Assembly (NCBI RefSeq): GCF_029962835.1
Contig: NC_080588.1
Coordinates: 14,588,001-14,652,000 of the forward strand
Source: Magnolia sinica
Taxonomy: Eukaryota; Streptophyta; Magnoliopsida; Magnoliales; Magnoliaceae
Reading direction: 5' to 3'
Length of the DNA: 64,000 nt
The notes below the pieces were generated by a model that saw only the letters and a list, made by a program, of their open reading frames with translations, did no database searches and was not told the origin of the DNA. Below are positions 1-11,263 of the stretch, piece after piece. A program made the position numbers and the translations under genes. Position 1 is the first letter of the stretch. Every line of letters begins with the position of its first letter.

Positions 1-2036
1 AAACTGTTGCATCTCATTTGGATAGCATTGATCAGAGAAGAATGAATCCTTTGCAATCTATCATCTATTGGGTAATACACGTCACTGCAAGAAATTGACT
101 TTTGTTGGCTGGCTTTAATTATTATCTTTTGAATCATAAACTAATATCTATCAGTTGTGTGGCCCACTGTCTAATCTTCAGCAAATGAATTAGCTATGAT
201 CATCTGCAGTACATGAGCCCACTGGATGAACATGTACTCAATGTACAGTCGGAGACTACAACTTTGGGTAGTTGGATGAACTACTAAACTAGCATCCTCT
301 TAATTATCAGTTTATCACTGCAGATTTCAACATCAAAAGCATTCCAATTCAATCTTTCTTCATTTGAATATCTTACCTGCAGAAAATGAGAGATGGGTCT
401 TGATTACATTTGCATCTCATGGGCTTTTCAGGAGTGAAGGCATTCTACATGGCAGATTTCTTTGTAGCAGATGTTGGTTACTGAATTTTGTTCTTCTTAT
501 TACTATCATCTCTTTACAAAATATAGATTCTTACTGGTTGCTTGAAATGCTTTTCAGTCGTGGGTTCCACTTGAGTATCATGCTATCGACAACTCTATCT
601 CAAGCCGATATCGACTGAACATGGTTGCAGAAGAAAGTCGTCATTTACAATTTGCCATGAGCTTGTATGGTTTATTTTTGTGATTTATATGCCTTTTAGA
701 TGCATAATCTGTAACTTACTACAAGCTTTCAAGAATTGATTATATTATTTGGCTTCTCTCAAATCATCCCATTGATGCCTCATATTTGTTTTTGGCACTG
801 AAGTTACATTGTACTCATTTTTCTCATCGATCCATCAGCAAGGTCAGAAAATAACTGCGAGTTCTAATAGCTGTAGTGATGCATGAAATTCTGTTCCTGA
901 AGCTGATAGAGTCCTACCTACCATATCTGGAATTTAAACTTGCCTATTGTGATGAATTTTTCTGGGATGTTCTCTTAGCTTCCCATAAAATGATGAAGAA
1001 TTACATGGTCCTTAGCATCAGCTAGTGCATATATAGTTTGCCAATTCACTGGAGTCCCATACATGTGGGACCCATATTTTGGCTATCCCAGTTTTCAATC
1101 AGATAGGCGTGTTTTATATGGGGGATGCCTTAAAAATCTCCCAAGTTGGAAGATCAAAACTGTTCAATATTTTAACCTGTTTTCTATTGAATGTGGGTCG
1201 TTGCTTTATTTCTGGGCTACTGATAGAAGCATTTGGATCTTCAAATGTAGGAGATTCTTGTGGCATCCCCAGTCCATGGTTTGACCCATCAGATCAAAGG
1301 TCCAATCACCAAACCATGGATCTTCAAATGTAGGAGAATCTTGAAACATGTCAAGAAAGTTTCTATCTCTGTATTTTTTAAAATTAAATTTCCGTTGTTT
1401 TGGTTTCTGTCGTTTGGAATTTTGTTGGGTTATTGTCTCTTAATCCAATCGAGTTTTAGAATAAGTGAATTTCAATTTTTTTATTTTTATTTTTTATTTT
1501 ATTTATTTATTTATTTTTTGTCATTTGGATCTCTTTATTTCTTTCTTTCTTGGATTTTCCCCCTTAAAAATTACTTTTTAGCACCCATGTTCTTGAGTTG
1601 GTCATGCAACCCAATTAGAAAATATTTCATATGGTTGAATGTTATTTTCGTCATTCTAATAATCAAAATCTAATAATCAGGACATGTGGATTGTGTTTGG
1701 GGTTATTTTGGATATTATTTGACTAAATCTTTATCTTGAATTATTTAGTAGTTTTGCTTGACTAATCTATAGAGATATATGTTGTGATTTGTTTCAGCTT
1801 TTCATCTTCTTATGTGTAACAGAAGATACACATATTTCTATTATGATTTGTTTTGATTTTTTCTTTGCTTATGCATAAAATGTTCTGATTTAAATATTAA
1901 GAACTACGTAGTGGCTTGATCCCAATCTTTTGAACATCGGGTACGTAGGCAGCCGTTTATACTAGACCGTATCGGTGCAGCCATAATTTTTTATTATTTT
2001 TATTTTCCCTTCTTGTAGTGTGGATGCATTTTCATG
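1..2036. other. Unassigned AT-rich DNA, no gene seen
   Basis: No reading frame here resembles a known protein and no RNA gene was recognised. A short direct repeat is present: GGATCTTCAAATGTAGGAGA occurs at about 1235-1254 and again at about 1319-1338. The stretch 1470-1520 is T-rich simple sequence. Identity beyond that is unknown. Confidence 0.5.
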
Positions 2037-2629
2037 GAGTAGGTGAACTATAACATTACATAGACAACTTAAAAAGGCCTTTAGCCAATATTAGAGTCAA
2101 ATATTAGTCTATTCTTCTTTAGTCGGCCAATGTAGTAGATAACAACCCAAAATCATGTATTTTCTTAGAGGCAAAAATGAAGCAAAAGGAAAAAGAATTA
2201 ATTGAAATAATTACGGACTTTGGGAGAAATGTGATTCACAAGTGATTGATATTTGTGTCTTTCCTTTTATGCATTTAGACAAAGATTTGTCTTGCGTTAT
2301 AGAGTAGGTGAACTATAACGTTACCTAGACAACTTAAAAAGGCCTTTAGCCAATAATAGTGTCAAATATCAGTCCATTCTTCTTCAGTCGGCCAATGTCA
2401 TAGATAGCAACCTGAAGTCTGTATTTTCTTAGAAGCAAAAATGAAGCAAAAGGAAAAAGATTTAATTGAAATGATTACGGACTTTGGGGGAAATGTGATT
2501 CTTTGCATGATGAAACTTGCAAAAGGGAAAGCCCATAAATTGGTGAGAATTTGAGAAAATCGCAGTTATCTGTGAATATTTTATATCAAGTATTGTTGAT
2601 ATTTTTGTCTTTCCTTTTATGCATTTAGA
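2037..2629 (+). repeat. Direct duplication of a 245-330 bp segment
   Basis: Two copies lie head to tail at 2037-2280 and 2302-2629. Both begin GAGTAGGTGAACTATAAC, share a block with GGCCTTTAGCCAATA and AGTCGGCCAATGT, and end CTTTCCTTTTATGCATTTAGA. The second copy carries about 80 extra bases before its shared tail. Sporadic substitutions separate them, so the duplication is not very recent. It directly precedes the kinesin fragment and may have been carried by the same element. No coding function is claimed. Confidence 0.8.
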
Positions 2630-2639
2630 AAGGTAGTGA

Positions 2640-3065
2640 TTGAATTCTCATAGGAAAGAGATTGAGGCAAGAGTTTCTTCTGAAAAGTTGCACGCTTCTT
2701 TGTCAGAAGAGCTTGAAAAAGCCCATCAAGAGCCATTAACCTCCAATCAATACGGCATGCAAATGTTTAGTTTAATTAATTTGTTTATTTCATTTTATTT
2801 CAATTTTCATTTTGGATGAATCTCAATTGAAATCCCCAACTGGGTATTGTTGGATTCTGTAGATAGCATCTCTTTAGGATGTTAACAAGTGGTTGTAAGA
2901 ATATAACATTGAGTTTGCAGCAATACAACAACAATCTTCAATCGGATGCAGCGTTGGCTGCCGAGAACATTTCCAAGTTGCAGAAGGAAAAGAATATAAT
3001 ATGGAAATCTAAGCAACTTGAGGGCTCATAATGGTTTGTTACAAGAACAATTGAATTCTTCCATG
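2640..3065 (+). pseudogene. Kinesin-14 (ATK1/KATC-like) gene fragment, two exon remnants
   Basis: Two blocks read as the coiled-coil stalk of a plant minus-end-directed kinesin-14. The first, about 2650-2755, contains EARVSSEKLHASLSEELEKA. The second, about 2909-3065, contains LQQYNNNLQSDAALAAENIS, then after a small frame change AHNGLLQEQLNSS, and ends at an ATG|GTGAGT-type splice donor. In ATK1/KATC proteins these lie just before the motor. ATP-binding and microtubule-binding motor sequence is absent, so the piece cannot encode a motor. An intron-like stretch separates the blocks, so it was copied as DNA, not from mRNA. It ends upstream of a CACTA-type right end at 4119, which suggests transposon capture. 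A relic of a once complete local gene is the alternative. Confidence 0.7.
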
Positions 3066-3782
3066 GTGAGTATATCTTACATGTTACTTAATTGCTGATG
3101 TTATTACTTCATGTTTTTTAAATAAATTGTTTGATGCCATTGGGATCTATTATAACTTTCATCTGAATGAGTTTTAATGGCGATAAAATGGTGTTAAAAT
3201 GCTATAATAAGTTTTTGGTGGGAGAAATAACATGTAATCAAATTGGGATAAATTTGGTGCTGGATGTAGAAAAATGGCACATACATGCTAATCTCCAACT
3301 CTGTGACATTATGAGATCATATTTCCCTTTTTGATTTCTTCATGCACTCAGAAATTCAGTTAGTTAATTAATTGTTTTCACAATCACTTAACGTGAGTTC
3401 ATATTTTAGGGGACTGTTCTCGTGTCAAAGAGGGTGCATCCAATAGGCAAATTGTCAGCCATAGTTCTACAACTCGTCGAGTCTATCCAAAACAAGGCCA
3501 TAAGCTCAACAAATTGACTCGAAAGAAGTCACGAGACTCATGCATCCTAATCATTTTTTTCATCCAATAGGTATTTTCTCTGGCTTTAGACGTTCTATAG
3601 CATATTGTGTTTGTAATTATCATTTTCCTTGCTATAGCGGATGGCGGAACAAGATTCATCGTAATTTTTTGAATAGGATTCTTATTAAACAATTGTGTGA
3701 ATTATTTTCTAAATGACCATCAGGTGTAAGATTCAAAATAATAAAATAAAAAATCTGGTGATATTTTTTTTATTCACAATTA

Positions 3783-4119
3783 TTTTAGCGACAGACCAAA
3801 TCCGTCACTAATTTCTGAACACGTTGACAGTCGACGACGGATTTGATGTCCGTCGCTCCTCAGAAATCCGTCGCTAATATTTTCATGACGATAGTTTTTA
3901 AGAAATTTAGCGACAGATTTTTTATTTTTTGTGACATATCTTATCCGTCGCTATTGTGCGATGGACCTTATCCGTCGCAGATTAAACGACGGATTTTATC
4001 TGCTGAAAATAAAAAAGGACCTAGTAAACAGTGACGGCCCAAGCTATGGACGAAATCCGTCATTTATTTGGTTTTACGACGGATTCGGTCCGTCGTAAAT
4101 TCACGATTTTGGCGTAGTG
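3783..4119. mobile_element. CACTA transposon right end with subterminal repeats
   Basis: The segment ends TTTTGGCGTAGTG, the reverse complement of CACTACGCCAAAA, a CACTA-superfamily terminus. The preceding 330 bases hold about nine copies, in both orientations, of the unit CGACGGATTT or its complement (for example at 3836-3846, 3864-3874, 4048-4056 and 4076-4086). Dense inverted subterminal repeats are the normal transposase-binding region of CACTA elements. The matching left end was not found in this window. The kinesin-14 remnant lies inside this side of the element. Confidence 0.8.
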
Positions 4120-4120
4120 C

Positions 4121-4683
4121 TGTTGGGATTTTGGCCTGCGGAATCACACAGATCTAGATCTAGGATAGTAATCTAAAGACACCAATCACACACAAGAGAA
4201 CACAGATTTAACGTGGAAAACCCTCGCGGGAAAAAACCACGGCATAAAGCGACAGATCTCTACTATGAAAATAGAAATTACAAAGAGAGAGGACTTACCC
4301 AATTCTAACAACCCTGAATCTCACCCTTGCTACTTCCTTTAAAAACTCTAAAATCCTTTTAGGAACCCTTGGAACTCCTTTAGAAAGCCTTAGAATACCT
4401 CCCAATCCCGTATACACTCCTTTATATAAGTTTAGAGAGAAGTAGAATCGGAATAGGAAACAAAAATCGTAAAATTTACGTTTCTGCAGAAAATCTGCGT
4501 AAAATCTTCGATGTCATTGAAGGTCCATTGATGTCATAAAAAATGGACTAAAACTGTCTAGCGACCAGGGGTGAAAAATTCTGAAAATTATCGATGACAT
4601 CGAGCAACCTTTAATGTCATCGACGAATGGCTTCGATGTCATCGACAGACCAATAGATAGATTTAAGACATCTGTCCATAACA
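4121..4683 (-). mobile_element. Copia-type solo LTR
   Basis: On the minus strand the block runs from TGTTATGG to CCCAACA. It contains several TCGATGACATCGAA-like units, a TATATAA motif and a GCCGTGGTTTTTTCCC stretch near its 3' side. The same architecture, in the opposite orientation, is at 16048-16739, so the two belong to one family. No primer-binding site adjoins its 3' end, so it looks like a solo or truncated LTR. It lies directly against the CACTA end at 4119. Fossil; no coding part. Confidence 0.7.
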
Positions 4684-4699
4684 GATGCCAAGTCGGGGT

Positions 4700-7560
4700 G
4701 CATTAGATACCACTTTGATGAGGTCCCCAATCAGCCCAATTGGGTAGCCATTTAAGGAAGCAACAATGAAGAACAAAACACTAGCCATAGAGGAAAATCA
4801 AGTGAATATGCGCTTTCCATGATTATCTCAGCAAGATGATGCATACGTCCAAGATAATTTATAAAGGAGTAACTTTCCCTTTTCTTCCCTTCTCATAATA
4901 AACTTTAGAAAAGTAATGATCCCAACCTAACTAATATCTTGAGAGAGTATTTATAACAAAACTATTAATTTCTAGGATAACATGTGACTTATAAGCAGCC
5001 TTAAGTAATGAGCTTGCAAAACTTTGCTAACAACCAATAAAAACCTAACAGTGGTTTTAAACAACCAATGGAATGCTAGACAGCAAAATAGTTACAGAGA
5101 TTCTGTCTTAACAGAACTATAGCTATTAGAGGGCTCTAGGTTAATGTAGCAAACTATATTGATATTTTGATGTTCCATATCCACTCTAACACGCACAACT
5201 CTAGGTGGGGTCTGTTAAAACTTTATCTTATATGGAATTGAAATGGATTGTGCTATGCATCAAGTATAAAGATAAAATAAGTTAAATAAAAGCGTACCTA
5301 TTTGGGAAGCTACAATAGAATGTATCGCCAAGATCTTCCACACCATATACCTTTAGAGAAGCACTAGGATGTGAAGAAGAGTCTTCTAACATGTGTAGGT
5401 TTGGGGACCCAAGTCTGTTTAAGTAACTGCAAGAGGAAAGAGTTTTAACCCATCAAAACTCTTCCTCAAAAGGCTCCACATGCATTAGGTTTCCTAGTCT
5501 ACTGGAATATTATGTGTGTTACACAGTCTAAGCGCACCATCCCTACACAAATCTGAGACTGATCATAGTTGTAGTGGGGCCACCGGTATGCCCGATCACA
5601 ATATCCAACCCTTAGGAAAATCCAGACCATTGATCAATTAGACCCCATCTTATTGAATTCTTACATTTTTTTACTTGGGCCACATTGATTAATGTCTAAC
5701 GTTTAATTTTGAAAACATGTTTTAATTTTAAAGAAAACATATGAATGATTAACCAATGTAATTATTGGATAATATGGACAACACTATCACAATCTGGTCC
5801 ATCAAGACTACTATTATTGGATCGCAGTAGCCATCACAATATTTAATCTAGGTAAAGTAAGACTAAGCACAGTCACAATTACCACCAGCCTTAATGATAT
5901 AGATCATGGATAGGAATGTGTGGTATGAAAATTGCACATGCAATATGATCATGTGTCACTATCCTCAAGAGGTAATGGAGCTTTCAAATGTCTCCAACGA
6001 GACGAGACTGTAGTTCCGGTTATTCAAAATAAATTTCCGTATACTTAAGGAGAATCAGAAACATACTTTATATCATAATCATTAGAACTTTATAAATGAG
6101 GTTTCTATATATGTCTATGCAAATAGATCACGCCCAACTCCAACTAACTGAATATATTTAAGAGATTAACTCCTATGGATGTCACATGCTCATGAAATAC
6201 CATGATGGGAAGTCCTTTAGTGAGCGGATTCGCAGTCATTTACTTACTGCAGATGAAATCCATTGACACAAGATGATTTTGAACTCCTTCATTCACAACA
6301 AGATACATAATGTCAATATACTTCAACTTTGATGAGTGCTTGTTATTACTTAAGAGGAAACCACAACTGAGTTATTACAAAATATTTTTGTAGTTTCAGG
6401 ATATGCTCCAATACCCTGAAACCTAAGAAGAATGTTGTAACCGTAGTGCATAATTTTATACTTCATGATAAGAAATAAACTCAGCTTACATGGTAGATGA
6501 GGTTGTCGTTGACTTTTTCATGCTTTTCCAAGACAACCCCACCAACCATCATAAAGATGTAGCTTGACATGAATTTCTTAGTATCAACGTAGCCAGTATA
6601 GTTTGCATCTGAGTATCCCACCAAATTAAAATGGTTAGACCTTCTAAATATGAGTTTGAAGTTCTTTATCCTTTGTAGTAGTGCGATACTTTCTTTGTAG
6701 CTATCCAATGTTACATTAATAGATTAGAGAGGTACTTGCCCAACATTACAACTATAAAGGCAATATCTGATTGTGTATAGACTTGAGTATACATTATGCT
6801 CCCTATTACTAATGTGTATGAAAATTTTTTTTATACTCTATTCTTTTCCAAATCATTTTTAGGGCACTATAACTTAACAAATTTATCACCTTTTATAATA
6901 GGCGATTATCCAAGAGTACAATTTTGTATATCATAACTTTTAAGTACCGTATCAATAAAGGCCTTCCGTGACAGGTTGAGAAGTTCATGTAATCTGTTTC
7001 AGCATATCTGAATGCCTATGACAAAAAAGGTGTCATTAAGATCCTTCATCTCAAATCTTTGAGACATGGATATCTTAGTGTTGTATCCTAATGTCACTAC
7101 TTTTCAACAGAATGCCATCAATATATAAAACTAATGTGATGAACTTGATCTCAACGATCTTTACATAGATACACTTATTTGTAATGTTTTTTACAAAATT
7201 GTATGGAAAAATCACTTCATGAAATTTTAGGTATCACTGTTATGATGCCTGTTTCAACCCATATACGGATATCTTGCATTTGCACACGATATGTTCTAAG
7301 TCATCGGCTATAAAACCTTTAGGTATTAATATTATATATGCTTTCATCTTGATATCCATTGAGAAATGCAATCTTTACATCCATATGGTGCAAATCTAAA
7401 TCCATATGCGCCGTGAGATCTATTATGACCCTAAATGAGTCTTTCTTAGATACTGGTTCTCCTTAAATATTTTAAGTAAGGAACCACAATTATATAAAGG
7501 GAATGTGTTAGGCACCCATTCTACCCGTACAGACTTACAGTCTTTACTTCACAAGATTTG
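4700..7560 (-). mobile_element. Ty1/copia fossil: LTR, primer site and decayed pol piece
   Basis: On the minus strand, about 5191 to 4722 reads as an LTR starting TGTTAGAG. It is followed at about 4715-4703 by GTGGTATCTAATGC, which resembles the initiator-Met primer site TGGTATCAGAGC. Between about 7450 and 6481 the minus strand carries recognisable copia reverse transcriptase and RNase H sequence (for example YSDANYTGY near 6630). The coding part is old and broken many times. The order of parts (pol upstream of an LTR followed by a primer site) suggests an LTR-LTR rearrangement. The middle part 5200-6480 is non-coding and unassigned. Confidence 0.65.
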
Positions 7561-7640
7561 ATTAATTTATGAGGAATAAGGTTAGTTCCCATATGTAGAA
7601 AATGTAATGTGATGCAACGACAATGATGATTGATCAATCC

Positions 7641-7985
7641 GAATTTCTGATGAGAAGGATCCAATTATATCGGTAAGCCACAAAGCATACATTCGAAACG
7701 ATCGATGCAGGATACAAAGTATGTATGTATGGGATGCTTGATACTGTTTGATGCTTATGATAAAACGACGGCTAACCAACTAAGATTTCTGGTGGACTTG
7801 CTTCAATTATATCAGCAGGCCCTAGAGCATACACTTACAGTCAGATACGAGAAAATGATGGAATGCAATATGTATGTTAAAATGATGGCTAACTAACTAA
7901 GGTTTCTATTGGGAAGGATTCGATTATATCGGCAAGCCTCAGATCATATGCCCGCCAGTTAAATGCGAGAAAATGATGAAATGCA
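7641..7985 (+). repeat. Three diverged tandem copies of a ~120-140 bp unit
   Basis: The phrase TTATATCGGCAAGCC, with variants, recurs at about 7664, 7808 and 7932. Each copy is preceded by a TTTCTGxTGGGAAGGATTC-like stretch and followed by GCGAGAAAATGATGGAATGC in the last two. The spacing is about 144 then 124 bases. Such units are common inside long LTRs, but no LTR border was identified, so the parent element is unknown. Confidence 0.6.
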
Positions 7986-8159
7986 CTATGATGATGTATG
8001 TGATTAGGAGTAAGGGGGTTTAAAAGGGAATGAATATTGCATGATGCTAATGATCAAGTTTGGTGAAACTGATACAAGCTTGAACGGTTGGATGAACGGT
8101 AGTATCATAAGGCTAGATTGAGTAGCTCAAATTTGAACTTAGGCTGCTCAAGAATCTTG

Positions 8160-9622
8160 AACTATGGCTAGGTTAAGCTAGACCAGGGCCGGGCTCTCTC
8201 TCTCACTCTCACTCCCCTTGGTAGAGGGGTGGATAAGTGTTTAAGGATAAGGGTCCTTTGGATAAGAAGGGCTTTCTCTCCCACTCTCATCCATTTCTCC
8301 AATTGGGCTTGATTTTAGGCTTGGGTTTGGGCTTAGTTTTGGGCTTAAATAGGTGAGTTGATTGGGTTGTAGGATTCGGTAGGCTGACCAGGTGAATTAA
8401 CTCAGCGAATTGACTGGGTGAGTTGACTCATCGAGCTGACTTAAGGCTCTAGGGTGTTAGGTTCCTATGGTTCATGGTTAGGCTGACTGGGTTGACTAGG
8501 TTGAGTTTAGGGTTTAGGACTGAGGTTTCTAGGGTTTAGGTTTCTAGAATTAAGGTTTATAATTGGAGTTTGGTTGTCCATCCATCAGCTCAGACTCAAT
8601 CAACTTATTAGCCTATGGTGGGGTGTCTGCACCACCTTATAAAATTCTTACAAGATCCACCCAAATACGTTCAACACCCTAGACTCTCCACATCTGCACT
8701 CGTGTCTGAATACGGGGCTCACAATGTAGAAATCAACACCTTTGAAATCTGGCTGAAATCACCTCATTAAAAAGGTACCCGGATGATGCGATCTTGGATT
8801 TGGAAAGCTAACCCAGTATCCTTTTCATCCATACCAATTCAACATTGTTTTGACATCCTTTTGATACCTAAAAGGGAGCTACGGTATAATTGATGGAAAT
8901 AGTAATTAAAAACGAGATTTTCTTTGCAAGGAACTTAGTTTAGTTGAGACCAATGTTGGTGATCCACTCTCATCATGGTCATGGCATTCCACTTCCAGGG
9001 CTAAAGATGCAGTCACTCAAGCCATGCGAAAAATGTCCAACCACTTGGAAAGTTTGATAATCAGCCATAAAAAATCAATGGTGGAGATTGGTTTACCCCA
9101 GATGCTACGTGCATGAAAAATCACGCATGTTCCGTCACAAGATGGGGCACACATGCATGTTGAACTGAGTCCTTCCCAAGATTTTCTAAAATTGTTTACT
9201 CGTTACGAGGTTTCCTATACCTAATGAGTGAAAGGTCATCTTCAACGGTGGGGCCAGAAAAAAAAACAAAAAAAGCCGTTGGGGCCAACAGCACATATTG
9301 TCACACACGCTCGCCAAGTTGGCGCACGTGCTGGGTTTAAAGGTGCCTGTAGGGCTCGGTAGCCTCCAATCTTATGTTGGTGTGAATGAAGAGCCCTGCC
9401 TAACTACGTGCAAGCACATGTTCCAGAAATCAGGAACGTGGGATCCTATCTTTTCCATCAGGTGGGCAGAACTGTTTAGATCTTTCTGCCTAAAAATCAG
9501 GCCGTTTCGCTCCTCAGGTGGGCCGCAGTGTACTAAACAAAGGAATGGCGAAGAGACCATTGTGTCTCACATGATGGAAAGCTTGGATCTTGCATACATA
9601 TGCTATATTGGCACATGTGCTT

Positions 9623-9626
<4 letters not shown>
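8160..9626. other. Unassigned; GTTGACT-rich low-complexity part then plain DNA
   Basis: From about 8360 to 8520 the plus strand is built from short units such as GAGTTGACT and GGTTGACTGG, a degenerate simple repeat that may derive from an LTR. From 8580 to 9626 no protein homology or repeat border was recognised. Confidence 0.4.

Positions 9627-9701
<75 letters not shown>
9627..9701. repeat. (GA)n microsatellite, ~37 units
   Basis: Uninterrupted GA dinucleotides about 75 bases long, lying roughly 400 bases beyond the 3' end of the TCP gene. Reading frames through it encode only alternating Arg-Glu or Ser-Leu and are not genes. Confidence 0.95.
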
Positions 9702-9705
<4 letters not shown>

Positions 9706-10106
9706 ATTAATTATCATCCCTAACTAGTAGATAACCTATTCTAAAATTTAGGAGAAAGCCATCATTAGTTCATAACCTATGAATAATTTCTTTGATTGTA
9801 ACAGAATAGCAAGACAATAATACCCAAAGAAAATCTATTAATGAACAAACAATATCTTCGTTACAAGACTCATGTAATTAGATGAATAAAAGAGTTGTTC
9901 TTAAGAGAATGAGAAACTCAGCGATACTAATTAATAATATCCTCTTGATCATTTAGTATAGAGAATGCCGCTTGATCTACGGCTGGATCTACTGCAGAAG
10001 ATGTTCATTGGTGGTTTATTTATCATTCCATGCATCAAAAAATGCAACAAACCATGACGCTCTTTGAAGCTTTCCTCATCAATTCAGCTGCTTGAAGTGT
10101 GTGTTC

Positions 10107-11225
10107 TTACATGAAAGGAGATGGATTTGATCCAAGAGTAGAAGCTTTGGAATCACTCTCATGGCTGTTTTGAGAGTGATGATACATGGGAGTTATGTTC
10201 ACTTGGAAAGGTCTCATGGTAGGGCTGATTGAGTAAAGTGATGTTGTGATAGGATTTGAAAGGAGATTTTGTGAAGCTGAGCTCAACATTTGGAAGTGGT
10301 TGATTTGCTTAGGATTGCAGTCAGCCGAGGCACTAACACATGGTGGAAAAATCGATGGAGTCGTCCCAGATGGATACAGTAACAGTTGAGATCCGGACGT
10401 TAGAGCGACTGATGACGGGATTGATAGAGAATTGCAGTCATGTGGTTCTTCTGTTTGAGATGAACATCCATGGCCGATTAAATGGGGCGCAGATGTGTTC
10501 GTTGGCAACTCCCAATGGTAGCAGGAATTGTATGGCATGGAGTTGTGTAGAAAGCTTGGGAGAGATGACAAATTGGGTCGAGGAAAAGAAGTATGGGCCT
10601 GCAACATATGTGCTGTACCATGCTTTTCGTGATCATCTTTCTTGATCCAATTGCTTTTTGCATCTGTCAATTCGCTACGGACTTCTTTACACTTGGGAAA
10701 TGTTGTTTGATCTTCCCCAAACGCATTGATGCTGCTCTTCATGTTTCCTCTACCAGGTAGTAAGTTAACTCCACTACTTACAAAGTCTGGTTTTGCACCT
10801 GAAAGGGATATAGAGGGAGCTTGCAGCTGATTCACTTCATGAGAAACCATGACCGGTTGTGGATATTGAATGAAATGCTCAGGAAGCATTTGGAGTGGGG
10901 GAAGCTTATCGATGTCCTCTTGAGCAGCGCTGAGCAGCCAATCCACAACTTTGCTAGGCTGATTTAGCCCAAGCCTGTCTTGAAGGTCATACAATTGTAT
11001 TGCAGTCGGTACAGAGAGCCTTACACGCCGATCTCTCAATCCTCTTATGGTACAAACTTTACTATGCCTGTCTTTTCCTCCAAAAGATCGTGAGACCCGT
11101 ACAATTCGTGGATCCTTTAGCCCTGACCATGGCCTTGAACTAGATGGTCCTTTAGGGTTCTTGCCATCGTCGATGCCTCCTTCTTGCTTAGTTGCAACAT
11201 CCTTTTCTGTTGAACTTCTAATCAT
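10107..11225 (-). CDS. CIN-type class II TCP transcription factor (TCP5/13/17-like)
   Basis: A single uninterrupted 372-residue frame. Residues about 50-108 form a TCP domain: the basic part [20 protein letters not shown], then helix I around [16 protein letters not shown], a loop, and helix II around PSKVVDWLL. The preceding [20 protein letters not shown] and following [11 protein letters not shown] are typical of the TCP5/TCP13/TCP17 branch of CIN-type TCPs. That branch normally lacks both the arginine-rich R domain and the miR319 site, and I see neither here. Family members are nuclear DNA-binding proteins that bind GGNCC-type sites and restrain leaf-margin growth. The C-terminal two thirds is Ser/Pro/Asn-rich and low in structure. 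The start is the first in-frame ATG ahead of the domain, and a 5'-UTR splice acceptor lies about 40 bases upstream. Length, frame and domain look intact. It is the only gene here that appears whole. Confidence 0.93.
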   Translation of the reverse strand: MIRSSTEKDVATKQEGGIDDGKNPKGPSSSRPWSGLKDPRIVRVSRSFGGKDRHSKVCTIRGLRDRRVRLSVPTAIQLYDLQDRLGLNQPSKVVDWLLSAAQEDIDKLPPLQMLPEHFIQYPQPVMVSHEVNQLQAPSISLSGAKPDFVSSGVNLLPGRGNMKSSINAFGEDQTTFPKCKEVRSELTDAKSNWIKKDDHEKHGTAHMLQAHTSFPRPNLSSLPSFLHNSMPYNSCYHWELPTNTSAPHLIGHGCSSQTEEPHDCNSLSIPSSVALTSGSQLLLYPSGTTPSIFPPCVSASADCNPKQINHFQMLSSASQNLLSNPITTSLYSISPTMRPFQVNITPMYHHSQNSHESDSKASTLGSNPSPFM

Positions 11226-11263
11226 CTCTCACCATTGAAACTTAAGCAATCATCTGGAAGGAA
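11208..11263 (-). promoter_or_regulatory. TCP leader with 3' splice site and two tiny upstream ORFs
   Basis: Reading the minus strand towards the TCP start, CACTCTTCCTTCCAG ends at about 11264 and looks like a strong intron acceptor, so the leader probably contains an intron. After it come ATGATTGCTTAA (Met-Ile-Ala-stop) and ATGGTGAGAGATGATTAG (Met-Val-Arg-Asp-Asp-stop). The second uORF overlaps the TCP start codon in another frame, so its stop lies just past the TCP ATG. If both are in the mRNA they would be expected to reduce initiation on the main frame. The leader structure itself is inferred. Confidence 0.5.

Noticed and set aside
364-618. Plus-strand 84-codon frame near the window start
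   Set aside because: Rich in Leu/Ile/Ser by AT bias, no homology or splice logic recognised.
2006-2021. CTTCTTGTAGTG resembling a CACTA right end
   Set aside because: No inverted subterminal repeats precede it and no partner terminus was found; the match is short enough to be chance.
9298-9723. Open frames across the (GA)n tract, also at 15004-15452, 36136-36734 and 42233-42554
   Set aside because: They are open only because GA/CT runs cannot form stop codons; the flanking residues match no family.
10340-10645. Plus-strand open frame of 101 codons inside the TCP gene
   Set aside because: It is the antisense shadow of the TCP coding region and matches nothing.
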